This document shows positions 55,389 through 63,723 of a DNA stretch of 64,000 bases, in pieces. The translations under genes and the position numbers were made by a program. The DNA comes from Bacteroidia bacterium (lineage in GTDB: Bacteria; Bacteroidota; Bacteroidia; Chitinophagales; Saprospiraceae): the NCBI GenBank assembly GCA_030426765.1, contig JAUHXV010000008.1:1-64000 (forward strand), given 5' to 3'. The notes beneath the pieces were generated by a model. That model saw only the letters and a program-made list of their open reading frames with translations. It did not search any database and was not told where the DNA came from. The stretch's first letter is position 1. Every line of letters begins with the position of its first letter.

Positions 55389-58300
55389 TCAGTTTAACTG
55401 AATACCAATCTCTTCTCCTTCGAGCCAATCTATTTTGTGCTCAGGACTCACACTTCCGGTCTTCAGTGCATCTGCAAGCGTTTCTGTTTTGATATAATCA
55501 CCAAAACCACTGATGGCTTTTTCAATACCTTCTACGGGCTCAACCGTAACAGAAATCCGATCTGTCACTTCCAGACCACTGCTCTTGCGGAGATTCTGAA
55601 TGCGATTGACCAGTTCGCGTGCTAATCCTTCCGATATGAGCGCATCATCCAGTGAGATATCCAACGCCACAGTGATGCCGTCTTCAGACGCTACCTGCCA
55701 TCCCGGAATATCCTCAGAGATCACTTCTATATCTTCGCGATCAAGCGATACGTTTTCTCCATCAATTTCAATCGCAAAACTTCCTGATTTTTCGAATGCG
55801 GCAATCGCCTCCTGACCCATCCCCTGAATCAGCCCGGCAGCTGTTTTCATGTGCTTACCCAGACGCTTGCCAAGCGTTTTGAAATTCGGCTTCGCTTTTT
55901 TGCTGACAATACCGGTTGTATCTGTGATATATTCGATATCCTTGACATTCACCTCGGAGAGGATCAGATTTTTTACGTTCTCTACATCCGTTTGAAACTG
56001 ATCGTTAAGCACCGGAAGCAGGATTCTTCTCAGCGGAAGTCGCACGCGGAGTTTCTCTTTTTTCCGGATGGAAAGTATCAGCGAACTGATCTGCTGCGCA
56101 TAATCCATGCGTCGCGTCAATGCCTTGTCAATAAATGAATCATTCGGTTGCGGCAGATCTGATAAGTGCACACTTTCCTTGTGATGGTCTTCAGCTCCGG
56201 TCAGGTTCTGAAACATCCAGTCACTGAAAAACGGAGCGACGGGAGAGATCAGCTGAGACAAGGTGAGCAGACACTCATACAAGGTGGCATAAGCTGCGCG
56301 CTTGTCATCAGACAATTCGCCTTTCCAGAAGCGCCTGCGGTTCAATCGGACATACCAATTGGATAAATGATCGTTGACAAACTGCTCAATCCTGCGACAG
56401 GAAGTGGTGACGTCAAAATCATCCATGTCAGACCGGTATTCGCTGATCAGCGTGTGGAGTCTGGACAGAATCCAGCGATCAATCTCCGGACGATCAGACA
56501 CTTTCGGCGCCTGTGCATCGCCGGCGCGCCAGGCATCAAGATTGGCGTATAAAGCAAAAAACGAGTATGTATTATATAATGTACTGAACAACTTACGGGT
56601 ACTCTCAACAATGCCCTCTTCATCAAACTTGAGATTGTCCCACGGCTGCGCATTGGAAAGCATGTACCAACGTGTGGCATCCGCACCATATTTTTCGATC
56701 GTTTTAAACGGATCCGCCGCATTGCCCAGACGCTTGGACATTTTCTGTCCGTTTTTATCCAGGACTAACCCATTGGAGACTACATTTTTGTAGGCCACGG
56801 AATCAAACACCATCGTCGAAATGGCATGCAGCGTAAAAAACCAGCCTCGCGTTTGGTCTACACCTTCTGCAATAAAGTCCGCAGGATAATTTTTCTTAAA
56901 TACGTCTGCATTTTCAAATGGGTAGTGCCACTGAGCATACGGCATTGAGCCGCTGTCAAACCACACATCAATGAGGTCTGTTTCGCGCTTCATAGGTCGG
57001 CCATCTGAGGAGACCAACACAATGTCATCGATAAACGGACGGTGTAAATCTCCGGGTACATACTGTTTTATCCCCAGCGCTTCGTTAGCTTCATCAATCG
57101 CCTGGGTCAACTCATGAATGGATCCAATGCACCGCTCTTCCTCTCCGTCTTCGGTACGCCAAATAGGTAAAGGAACACCCCAGAATCTGGATCTCGAAAG
57201 ATTCCAGTCCTGAAGGTTTTCCAACCAGTTGCCAAACCGCTTTTCACCCGTATGCGCCGGCTTCCAGTTGATCGTCTTATTGAGTTCAATCATCCGCTCC
57301 TTAACAGCTGTAGTTTTGACAAACCAGCTATCCATCGGATAATACAACACAGGTTTGTCTGTTCGCCAGCAATGCGGATAGTTGTGCTCGTACTTCTGCA
57401 CATTGAGTGCCTTTCCTTCCGTCTTGAGCAGTATGGCAATATCGATATCAACGGGTGCGTATTCCGCTTCATCTTTATAGTCTTTTACAAAACGGCCGGA
57501 GAAGGGGCCTACATTATCTTTAAACTTTCCGGACTGATCTACCAGGGTCAGCGTACCCACGCCATTTGCTTTTGCTACGCGTTGGTCATCTGCTCCAAAT
57601 GAAGGCGCTGTGTGCACTATGCCCGTTCCATCAGACGTGGTCACGTGATCACCAGTCAGTACCACATAAGCATCAGTCCCTCCCAGAAGCGATTCAATTG
57701 GATTGCCGAAATCGAGCAAGGGTTCGTAGCGAAGGCCTTTCAATTCCTTCCCTTTGAAAGCGGATGACTCGGATTCCACAGCCGGTTGGTTTTTAGCGCC
57801 AAACCAGGACGATACCAGATCTTTTGCCATGACGACACTCACAGGGGTCTGTGTATACGGATTGGTGGTTTTAATTTTTACATAATTGATTTCCGGGCCG
57901 GCACTCAGAGCCGTATTAGACGGTAATGTCCAGGGAGTAGTTGTCCACGCTGCAATACGAACATCTTCATCATCGGAATCAAACAGGAAGGCAGCATTTT
58001 CACTCCGGGTGACTTTAAATAAAGCTACCACAGTGGTGTCTTTCACTTCCTTGTAGGCTCCCGGCATATTTAGTTCGTGCGAACTCAGACCAGTTCCTGC
58101 CGCAGGAGAGTAGGGTTGTATCGTGTATCCTTTGTAGAGTAATCCTTTGTCGTGGAGTTTTTCGAGTAAAAACCACACGGACTCGATGTATTCATTTTCA
58201 TAGGTAATGTAGGGATTGTGGAGATCTACCCAATACCCCATTTTTCGAGTGATGTCATCCCATTCCGCTTTGAAACGCATGACCGTTTCCTTGCATCGCG

Positions 58301-58655
58301 CATTGTAATCTTCGATGGAAATGGTTTTGCCAATATCATCTTTGGTGATCCCGAGTTCTTTTTCGACACTCAGTTCGATTGGTAACCCGTGTGTATCCCA
58401 ACCTCCTTTGCGCTCTACGCGGTATCCTTTGAGCGTATGATAACGGCAGAAAAGATCCTTGATCGCGCGAGACATCACGTGATGGATACCGGGCATACCA
58501 TTGGCGCTTGGGGGACCTTCATAGAAGACCCATCGCTTGTCATCAGGCCGCTGGTCGACGCTCTTTTCGAAGACTTGGTGCGCTTCCCAGTTTTTCATCA
58601 CCTCCTTATCAATCTCAGGAAGGTTCAGTCCTTTATATTCCGGATACAGTTTCAT
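55389..58655 (-). CDS. ileS: Isoleucyl-tRNA synthetase, IleS2 type
   Basis: Charges tRNA-Ile with isoleucine. 1088 residues, the long eukaryote-like type with a CP1 editing domain (about 190-400; editing motif GIVHTAPSFGADD). The class I HIGH signature is altered to GIHH in MPGIHHVMSRAIKD near residue 53; the second signature is KMSKRLGNAADP near 633. WYVRLNRRRFW near 760 also marks IleS2. Such enzymes are known to be less sensitive to mupirocin. A leader peptide, antiterminator and terminator lie in the 130 bp before the start (see findings). Confidence 0.95.
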   Translation of the reverse strand: MKLYPEYKGLNLPEIDKEVMKNWEAHQVFEKSVDQRPDDKRWVFYEGPPSANGMPGIHHVMSRAIKDLFCRYHTLKGYRVERKGGWDTHGLPIELSVEKELGITKDDIGKTISIEDYNARCKETVMRFKAEWDDITRKMGYWVDLHNPYITYENEYIESVWFLLEKLHDKGLLYKGYTIQPYSPAAGTGLSSHELNMPGAYKEVKDTTVVALFKVTRSENAAFLFDSDDEDVRIAAWTTTPWTLPSNTALSAGPEINYVKIKTTNPYTQTPVSVVMAKDLVSSWFGAKNQPAVESESSAFKGKELKGLRYEPLLDFGNPIESLLGGTDAYVVLTGDHVTTSDGTGIVHTAPSFGADDQRVAKANGVGTLTLVDQSGKFKDNVGPFSGRFVKDYKDEAEYAPVDIDIAILLKTEGKALNVQKYEHNYPHCWRTDKPVLYYPMDSWFVKTTAVKERMIELNKTINWKPAHTGEKRFGNWLENLQDWNLSRSRFWGVPLPIWRTEDGEEERCIGSIHELTQAIDEANEALGIKQYVPGDLHRPFIDDIVLVSSDGRPMKRETDLIDVWFDSGSMPYAQWHYPFENADVFKKNYPADFIAEGVDQTRGWFFTLHAISTMVFDSVAYKNVVSNGLVLDKNGQKMSKRLGNAADPFKTIEKYGADATRWYMLSNAQPWDNLKFDEEGIVESTRKLFSTLYNTYSFFALYANLDAWRAGDAQAPKVSDRPEIDRWILSRLHTLISEYRSDMDDFDVTTSCRRIEQFVNDHLSNWYVRLNRRRFWKGELSDDKRAAYATLYECLLTLSQLISPVAPFFSDWMFQNLTGAEDHHKESVHLSDLPQPNDSFIDKALTRRMDYAQQISSLILSIRKKEKLRVRLPLRRILLPVLNDQFQTDVENVKNLILSEVNVKDIEYITDTTGIVSKKAKPNFKTLGKRLGKHMKTAAGLIQGMGQEAIAAFEKSGSFAIEIDGENVSLDREDIEVISEDIPGWQVASEDGITVALDISLDDALISEGLARELVNRIQNLRKSSGLEVTDRISVTVEPVEGIEKAISGFGDYIKTETLADALKTGSVSPEHKIDWLEGEEIGIQLN

Positions 58656-58684
58656 GAATGCGTTGCAACGTTTTTATATGAAAA

Positions 58685-58711
58685 AAGCCCCGCTGTAATC
58701 TGACGGGGCTT
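58685..58711 (-). terminator. Intrinsic terminator in the ileS leader
   Basis: Stem AAGCCCCG / CGGGGCTT with an 11-nt loop; on the minus strand it runs into TTTTTT. It stands 30 bp before the ileS ATG, on the same strand. The loop contains CAGATTACAG (minus strand), perfectly complementary to an upstream 10-mer at 58721-58730. Confidence 0.9.
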
Positions 58712-58730
58712 AGTTAAGCACAGATTACAG
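58693..58730 (-). promoter_or_regulatory. Antiterminator pairing of the ileS leader
   Basis: CTGTAATCTG (58730-58721) and CAGATTACAG (58702-58693) form a 10-bp perfect stem that encloses a small GCTT-AACT-AAGC hairpin and captures the 5' half of the terminator stem. It cannot readily coexist with the terminator, so the leader has two alternative folds. Confidence 0.75.
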
Positions 58731-58740
58731 GTTTCTTTTC

Positions 58741-58776
58741 CTATGTAATAATAATATGGATTATCGCGGTGATCAT
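58741..58776 (-). CDS. ileS leader peptide (MITAIIHIIIT)
   Basis: Eleven codons and a TAG stop on the minus strand: six isoleucine codons (two ATC, one ATA, three consecutive ATT) and two threonine codons. The stop is 10 nt before the antiterminator strand, the right distance for a ribosome at the stop to cover it and for one stalled at the ATT run to leave it free. Too short for gene finders. A TACATTTG box ends 4 bp before the ATG. Confidence 0.75.
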   Translation of the reverse strand: MITAIIHIIIT

Positions 58777-58780
58777 GATG

Positions 58781-58788
58781 CAAATGTA
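58781..58788 (-). promoter_or_regulatory. Candidate -7 promoter box (TACATTTG) of the ileS leader
   Basis: Exact TAnnTTTG match just after the lgt stop codon (58798). Transcription would start at about the leader-peptide ATG, so the leader peptide would be read from an (almost) leaderless message. No good -33 TTG is present. Confidence 0.5.
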
Positions 58789-58797
58789 CAAAAAATC

Positions 58798-59964
58798 CTA
58801 GGCTGATTTGCCCCGGAACCTGAGGTAAACCATGCCCACAATGCCTGTGAGGATAAGGAGTCCGGACACATATTCTGCCTGTGTGGCCTCCATTCCAAAA
58901 ACTGTGATATCCGGATTCGTTCTGATCTTTTCAATAAAAAAGCGCTCAATGCCATTGAGGAGAACATATAAAAAGAAGAGCATCCCCGGAATTGTAAATC
59001 GCCTGCGCATAGCCCAGAGGATTAAAAAAATAACCAAAGAGAAGAAGGCTTCGTAAATCGGTGTAGGGTACACGCCCTGGGCCAGTTCGTGGCAATAATC
59101 CCAGACACAACCTTCGATCGGCACACCTTCATTCAGCACATTGTGCGGATAGGTATAGGACCATGCCCAGTCCGGTAAAAACCACCATCCGGGTGGTTCC
59201 GCTGTATTGGTGATCCCCCAGTCGCCGTCACCGGAAAACTGGCATCCCAATCTCCCAACGCCATATCCGACAATAAGTGCGGGCGCAACTGCGTCCATCA
59301 CATAAATGGGTTTCATGCCTTTCTTCTGCACATACCAGTAGACGGCTATAAAAGCGACAATCAATCCTCCATAAATGGCCAGGCCACTGCCACTGAGCAA
59401 TTGCTCCAGTGGATCCCGGATAAAGGCTTTGATATTCTCTTCGCTTTCGATGATGGAAAATAAACGGGCGCCGATGATTCCTGAGACAGCTGCCAGAATA
59501 GTAATGTCTCCGATGCGTTCATGTGGCATCACTTTAATTTCTTTCAGCAATGGTTTGTCAAGTGCTTTTCGTTTGCTGTCCCAGTATTTGTAAAAACCGA
59601 ATCCAGCCGCTGCCAGAATCCCCCAGAGCCATGTCCCTTTTCCGGAGAGGATTATGCCGGCAGGATCAGGACGAAATTCCTGGAAATGCTGAAAGACATA
59701 GGGTAATTTAAAACCCAGTATAAATCCAAATAAAGCATTGGTCACAATTTCCTGCCATGTGGCGGGAAATCCGGTTTTCTGTTTCTCCACCGACGCTTTT
59801 AAAAACCCTTGTTCTTCTTTTCGTTTAAGTTCGAGATTGAACACATACGCACTGGCCAGAAAGGCCAGAATCAGAAACACACCGAAGGTTTTGAGGATGC
59901 TTAAACCATTATCCGGTGTGGTCCCCAGAAGCGCATGAAAAAAATAGGATAAATCAGGATACAT
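58798..59964 (-). CDS. lgt: Prolipoprotein diacylglyceryl transferase
   Basis: Inner-membrane enzyme that lipidates the lipobox Cys of prolipoproteins. Several membrane helices; motifs GARLFSIIES near residue 168, GSGLAIYGGLIVAFI near 194 (the common His-Gly-Gly is Tyr-Gly-Gly here) and GYGVGRLGCQFSGDGDWG near 228 with the key Arg. 388 residues, longer than the usual 260-290 because of an N-terminal region and an insert of about 40 residues (KYWDSKRKALDKPLLKEIKVM). It serves the many lipoproteins seen in the window. Confidence 0.92.
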   Translation of the reverse strand: MYPDLSYFFHALLGTTPDNGLSILKTFGVFLILAFLASAYVFNLELKRKEEQGFLKASVEKQKTGFPATWQEIVTNALFGFILGFKLPYVFQHFQEFRPDPAGIILSGKGTWLWGILAAAGFGFYKYWDSKRKALDKPLLKEIKVMPHERIGDITILAAVSGIIGARLFSIIESEENIKAFIRDPLEQLLSGSGLAIYGGLIVAFIAVYWYVQKKGMKPIYVMDAVAPALIVGYGVGRLGCQFSGDGDWGITNTAEPPGWWFLPDWAWSYTYPHNVLNEGVPIEGCVWDYCHELAQGVYPTPIYEAFFSLVIFLILWAMRRRFTIPGMLFFLYVLLNGIERFFIEKIRTNPDITVFGMEATQAEYVSGLLILTGIVGMVYLRFRGKSA

Positions 59965-60141
59965 AAAGTCTGCTGTAGATGAACGATATCGTACGCCACT
60001 TTAAAAAGGAGCGTTTTCGCAGGAGCGAAAATAAGTTAAGTTTGGCTAGTGACTCCGAATACAACGCTTTTACCGGCCCGAATATGGCTCAACGGACAAG
60101 TACAGACAGGAAAAAACCTTATATGTGGGTTGGAAACAAAA

Positions 60142-60170
60142 AAAGTGTGCAGCCACTGACTGCACACTTT
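60142..60170 (-). terminator. Intrinsic terminator after the TonB-like gene
   Basis: Eleven-bp stem AAAGTGTGCAG / CTGCACACTTT with a 7-nt loop, followed on the minus strand by a T-run; 23 bp past the stop. Confidence 0.9.
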
Positions 60171-60192
60171 GAATAAGGAACAATACTATATA

Positions 60193-60969
60193 TTATATAC
60201 TTTCTACTTCTTTGTCGATGCGGAAGATAAAGGTCAGTTGTCCGCATTCTCGTTTAGGCGCGTTGTATTTTGCTTCAAATCTATACCTCGCTGCGAGGTG
60301 TGAGGCCTGCCGGATGATCTCAGAATCGGTGATGGTGGTTTTCTCCGGATCAAAGGCTACTGAAATCACTCTCCCCTGGCGGTCTATACATATATCCAGT
60401 GTGATCCGACCATTGACTTTGGCTACGCCGGCGATATTTTCGCGATAGGTGACTTTTCGGGTGATGATACCGTCGCCTTCCAATCCATCTCCACCTCCGC
60501 CATCTCCGGCCATAGCGGCACCATTCTGATTTCCTTCGATAGGGCTTCCTTCTCCTCCGCCATTGGCAGTAGTCGAGGTTTCGCTTCCCGCTTCGCCCAT
60601 TTGTTCAGCTTCTTCAGCCACCACGTCCACTTCCTCACTATCCTGCACTACCTCAGCAGGCATCTCGCTATCGTCTTTTGCGATCTCTATCTCTTCGACA
60701 GGTTCTTCAGATTCCACCGGAACAATTTCTTCAGCTGCTTTGTCGAAATTAGGTTCGGGTTCATCATGGTAAACCGGGCTTCTGGCTTGCAGGCCTTCAC
60801 TTCCCGACATTACCTCTTCTTCGAAATATGCCATCTCAACAACGTATTCGACAGTCTCCGGCGCTGTGACGTTCTGTGCGATTGGAATCAATAACATCAG
60901 CAGGAGGCCTGCATGTAATCCAAAGCTTAAACGGAAGCTTTTGTTTTCGGCAATAGTAAGTGCTTTCAT
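60193..60969 (-). CDS. TonB-like energy-transducer protein
   Basis: 258 residues: a short cytoplasmic start, one membrane helix (SFGLHAGLLLMLLIPIAQ), a long acidic, Glu/Val-rich periplasmic region (about 50-130) instead of the usual Pro-rich spacer, a glycine-rich linker and a C-terminal domain (VNGRITLDICIDRQGRVISVAFDPEKT ... LAARYRFEAKYNAPKRECGQLTFIFRI) resembling TonB/TolA-C. No ExbB/ExbD genes adjoin it, so coupling is inferred. Confidence 0.7.
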   Translation of the reverse strand: MKALTIAENKSFRLSFGLHAGLLLMLLIPIAQNVTAPETVEYVVEMAYFEEEVMSGSEGLQARSPVYHDEPEPNFDKAAEEIVPVESEEPVEEIEIAKDDSEMPAEVVQDSEEVDVVAEEAEQMGEAGSETSTTANGGGEGSPIEGNQNGAAMAGDGGGGDGLEGDGIITRKVTYRENIAGVAKVNGRITLDICIDRQGRVISVAFDPEKTTITDSEIIRQASHLAARYRFEAKYNAPKRECGQLTFIFRIDKEVESI

Positions 60970-61069
60970 GATAAAATGTTTTAGATCGTATGTCTGAAAG
61001 ACGCCGGTGCTGACGTTAAGGTGTGTTTTGGGTTTCTTAAGGAAGGGTTAAGGCATGGGGCGGGGAGCA

Positions 61070-61447
61070 TGGGTCTCCTTCGCTAAAGCTACGGCGACTA
61101 AAAGGTGATGGAGTGATTAAAAAAATTACTGGTCGCGCTTTAGCGCATGACCATCCTGGTAGAAATCATTCTTTTTTTTGAAAATTGCCCCGAGCTTTAG
61201 CTCGCGGGGATTGTGTAAGCAAGCTCAATCAATCTCATCGAAAAATCAGTCCGCGCTTCAGCGCTGGACTCGACTATAGGGAAACTTAAAAAAATGATCC
61301 CGATCCCGCTGCACCGCGGGTCGGGAGCCCCGAGCTTTAGCTCGCGGGGATTGTGTAAGCAAAAACTATCAATCTCACGCATCACATACAAATCTCCATT
61401 TACACAGTTAACCCCTTAACCTCATAACCTCTAAACCTTTTAACCCC
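61070..61447. repeat. CTTTAG palindromic element and octamer array
   Basis: Long non-coding gap (60970-61465). It contains a CTAAAGCTACGGCGACTAAAAGG-type segment near 61084, palindromes GCGCTTTAGCGC (61135-61146), GAGCTTTAGCTC (61192-61203 and 61332-61343) each inside longer stems (GGTC...GACC, CCCCGAGC...GCTCGCGGGG), a GCGCTTCAGCGC stem near 61253, and five TTAACCCC-type octamers at 61408-61447. It shares its order with the 20640-20870 element. Confidence 0.85.
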
Positions 61448-61465
61448 ACAAACACAGAGGCGTAT

Positions 61466-62758
61466 TTACCGCTGCATAATATCTTCTATCTCATCGGGAT
61501 CCAGAGGAACATCGGCCATCAGGTTCTTAGGCTTGCCGCGGGTGATGAGAATATCATTTTCCAGACGGATACCCATTTTTTCTTCGGGGATATACAGGCC
61601 TGGTTCACAGGTCAGCGCCATCCCGGTTTTAAGTGGTACTGATCGATCTGAGGGGTCATGCACATCATATCCCAGGTGATGACTCACACCGTGCATAAAA
61701 TACCTGCGCCGAATCGGATGTTCGGGGTCCTGATGTTTCAATTCTGTTTTGGTGACAAGACCCAATTTTACCAGTTCAGCATCGATGAGCTTGCCTGTTT
61801 CCTGGTTTAATGCTTTAAGGGTAATACCGGGCCGCATCATGTCAGTTACCTTTTCGAGAACATGCAGCACGGAATTGTACACCTGCTTCTGTCGCTTGGT
61901 AAAAACTCCGGACACAGGGATTGTACGTGTCATATCGGAAGCCATGCAGGCATACTCGGCACCAAAATCGATCAACACCAACTCTCCGTCTCTAAGCAAA
62001 CCGTTGTTTTTAACGTAGTGCAGCGTGCAGGCAGATTTTCCGGAGGCGACGATAGGCTCGAATGCATGACGACAGCCATGACGGGTGAGGTGATACGTGA
62101 GTTCGGCTTCAATTTCAAACTCCTTCATGCCCGGTTTGATGGTTTGCAATACACGTTGAAATGCACCTTCCGTCACATCGACAGCGCGTTTCATCAGGTT
62201 GATTTCTTCCGCATGTTTTATCATCCTGATCCGGATGAGAATAGGGTCCAGAGATTCAAATGCAAGATTGGAATACCGGGAGCGGAGTGCAATCGCTTGT
62301 GGATGCTTCCACCTCACCTGAGTGTCTTCTGAAGACAAAGACTCTTCATTGCTCAAATACACTCCTTTTGTATTTTTTACAAGCGAGGCGAACTTCTTTT
62401 CAAATTGATCCGTGCTGTACACGAAACGGATTCCTGAAATTTTTCGCGCCTGAGCCTTTGAAAGCCGCTCACCATTCCAAATCGTATTTTCAGGCTCCTG
62501 CGGCAGGATGAAAAGCATTTCCCGTTCGCTTTCTTTTGGGGCATCAGGGAACACAATGAGCATAGTACCGGGTTGATCGATTCCGGACATGGCAAACAGC
62601 GAAGAATCCTGCCGAAAAGGAAAGTGCTGATCTCCGCTTCTGGACATAGCCTCATTGGAAAATAATATGGCCAGCCTGCCTGGCTTCATTTTCTTTGCCA
62701 GTGCATTTCGGCGATCGGCAAACAAGCCGGATGGGGGTGGAGAATATCGCATAACCAA
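61466..62758 (-). CDS. Xaa-Pro aminopeptidase (aminopeptidase P, M24B)
   Basis: Cytoplasmic metallopeptidase removing the first residue before proline. An N-terminal creatinase-like domain (about 1-170; MSRSGDQHFPFRQDSSLFAMSGID) precedes the pita-bread domain. The five metal ligands are visible: D in LVLIDFGAEY, D in MASDMTRT, H in HGVSHHLGYDVHD, E in CEPGLYI and E in GIRLENDILIT. Length 430, normal. 2 bp before it lies the TPR lipoprotein gene of the same operon. Confidence 0.93.
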   Translation of the reverse strand: MVMRYSPPPSGLFADRRNALAKKMKPGRLAILFSNEAMSRSGDQHFPFRQDSSLFAMSGIDQPGTMLIVFPDAPKESEREMLFILPQEPENTIWNGERLSKAQARKISGIRFVYSTDQFEKKFASLVKNTKGVYLSNEESLSSEDTQVRWKHPQAIALRSRYSNLAFESLDPILIRIRMIKHAEEINLMKRAVDVTEGAFQRVLQTIKPGMKEFEIEAELTYHLTRHGCRHAFEPIVASGKSACTLHYVKNNGLLRDGELVLIDFGAEYACMASDMTRTIPVSGVFTKRQKQVYNSVLHVLEKVTDMMRPGITLKALNQETGKLIDAELVKLGLVTKTELKHQDPEHPIRRRYFMHGVSHHLGYDVHDPSDRSVPLKTGMALTCEPGLYIPEEKMGIRLENDILITRGKPKNLMADVPLDPDEIEDIMQR

Positions 62759-62760
62759 TT

Positions 62761-63723
62761 TTAATCCTGAATCAGGCGCGCTGAATCTGCTTCGGCCGCA
62801 ATATACCCAAAGTATGCCCAGTTTGTATTGTTTAATATTTGCCTCCGCAACAGTGCAGCGAGAGCTTTATCACCTGTGGATTCTTTCCATAAGCTGATGC
62901 CATAATACCGGGTAGGATCGATAACTTGCAAAGTATCGAATGTCAGAGACAGATTTCGCGCATTCGGGTTTTTAAAGAAAAGCAACTGCTCGTAGTATGC
63001 CTGATTTTCGATGATTTCCATATCAGGATGTATCGTGGCCAACCATTGTTTGACATGGTTAGGCTTCTCCAACTGCAAATTGCAAAGCACCAGCCAGTAG
63101 GCAGTGGCGACCTTAAGGTCATCATTGTCCGCATATGCCAAAGACTGTCTGAAGGCATCTACGCTTTCTGAAAAATTTCCGGAAAGATATCTTGCCACAC
63201 CCAGATGATAGTAAATGTTGTAGTGAAGGTTGCTCAAAGGGATATTCAGTTTGTTTGGAATACCATCCGGTTCAACCTGCCTGGGTTTCCCCTGGGCAAG
63301 AGAAGCTGCTTTTTCCAGATCCTGAATGGCTGCCTCAAACCTCCTTACGGTGATTTGTCGATGTCCTCGATGGCGATACAATTCAGGTGCTTTCGGGTGA
63401 TGCACTATACCCCGGGAATACAGGTTGATCGCTTCCTGAAAACGATGTGTATATGCCAGTCTTCTTCCGTACCAAATGATACCGATCAGGTCTGTTGTAT
63501 CCTCCAGATAGTTTGTCCCGGCCTTTGCAAGTGCCTCTTCCATCTCGGGGTTAACCGCCATTTCTTTTGTGCTATCCCATAAAATGACCGGTGGAGTTAA
63601 TTTTTTTTCCTGGGAAATTTCAGGTCCCTTACGCTGTTTGCATCCCGATAAAAGACACCCGGAGAGGATGAAAAAAAGTACTTGAAAATGGAGTGCGTAT
63701 CGAATCGCAATGAAGCAGCGCAT
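62761..63723 (-). CDS. TPR-repeat lipoprotein
   Basis: 320 residues with a signal peptide and lipobox LLSGC (C28). The body is a row of TPR-type helices, for example LAYTHRFQEAINLYSRGIVHHPKAPELYRHRGHRQI and YLSGNFSESVDAFRQSLAYADNDDLKVATAYWLVL. It should be an outer-membrane or periplasmic scaffold; partner unknown. It shares an operon with aminopeptidase P. The 277 bp between its start and the window end hold no gene. Confidence 0.82.
   Translation of the reverse strand: MRCFIAIRYALHFQVLFFILSGCLLSGCKQRKGPEISQEKKLTPPVILWDSTKEMAVNPEMEEALAKAGTNYLEDTTDLIGIIWYGRRLAYTHRFQEAINLYSRGIVHHPKAPELYRHRGHRQITVRRFEAAIQDLEKAASLAQGKPRQVEPDGIPNKLNIPLSNLHYNIYYHLGVARYLSGNFSESVDAFRQSLAYADNDDLKVATAYWLVLCNLQLEKPNHVKQWLATIHPDMEIIENQAYYEQLLFFKNPNARNLSLTFDTLQVIDPTRYYGISLWKESTGDKALAALLRRQILNNTNWAYFGYIAAEADSARLIQD

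Noticed and set aside
58655-58800. T-box riboswitch for ileS
   Set aside because: No T-box sequence or specifier stem-loop; the Ile-rich mini-ORF and simple two-stem logic fit ribosome-mediated attenuation better.
59370-59400. Lgt inactive because His of the HGG motif is Tyr
   Set aside because: The Tyr form appears usual in this phylum and the essential Arg of the GRLG motif is kept.
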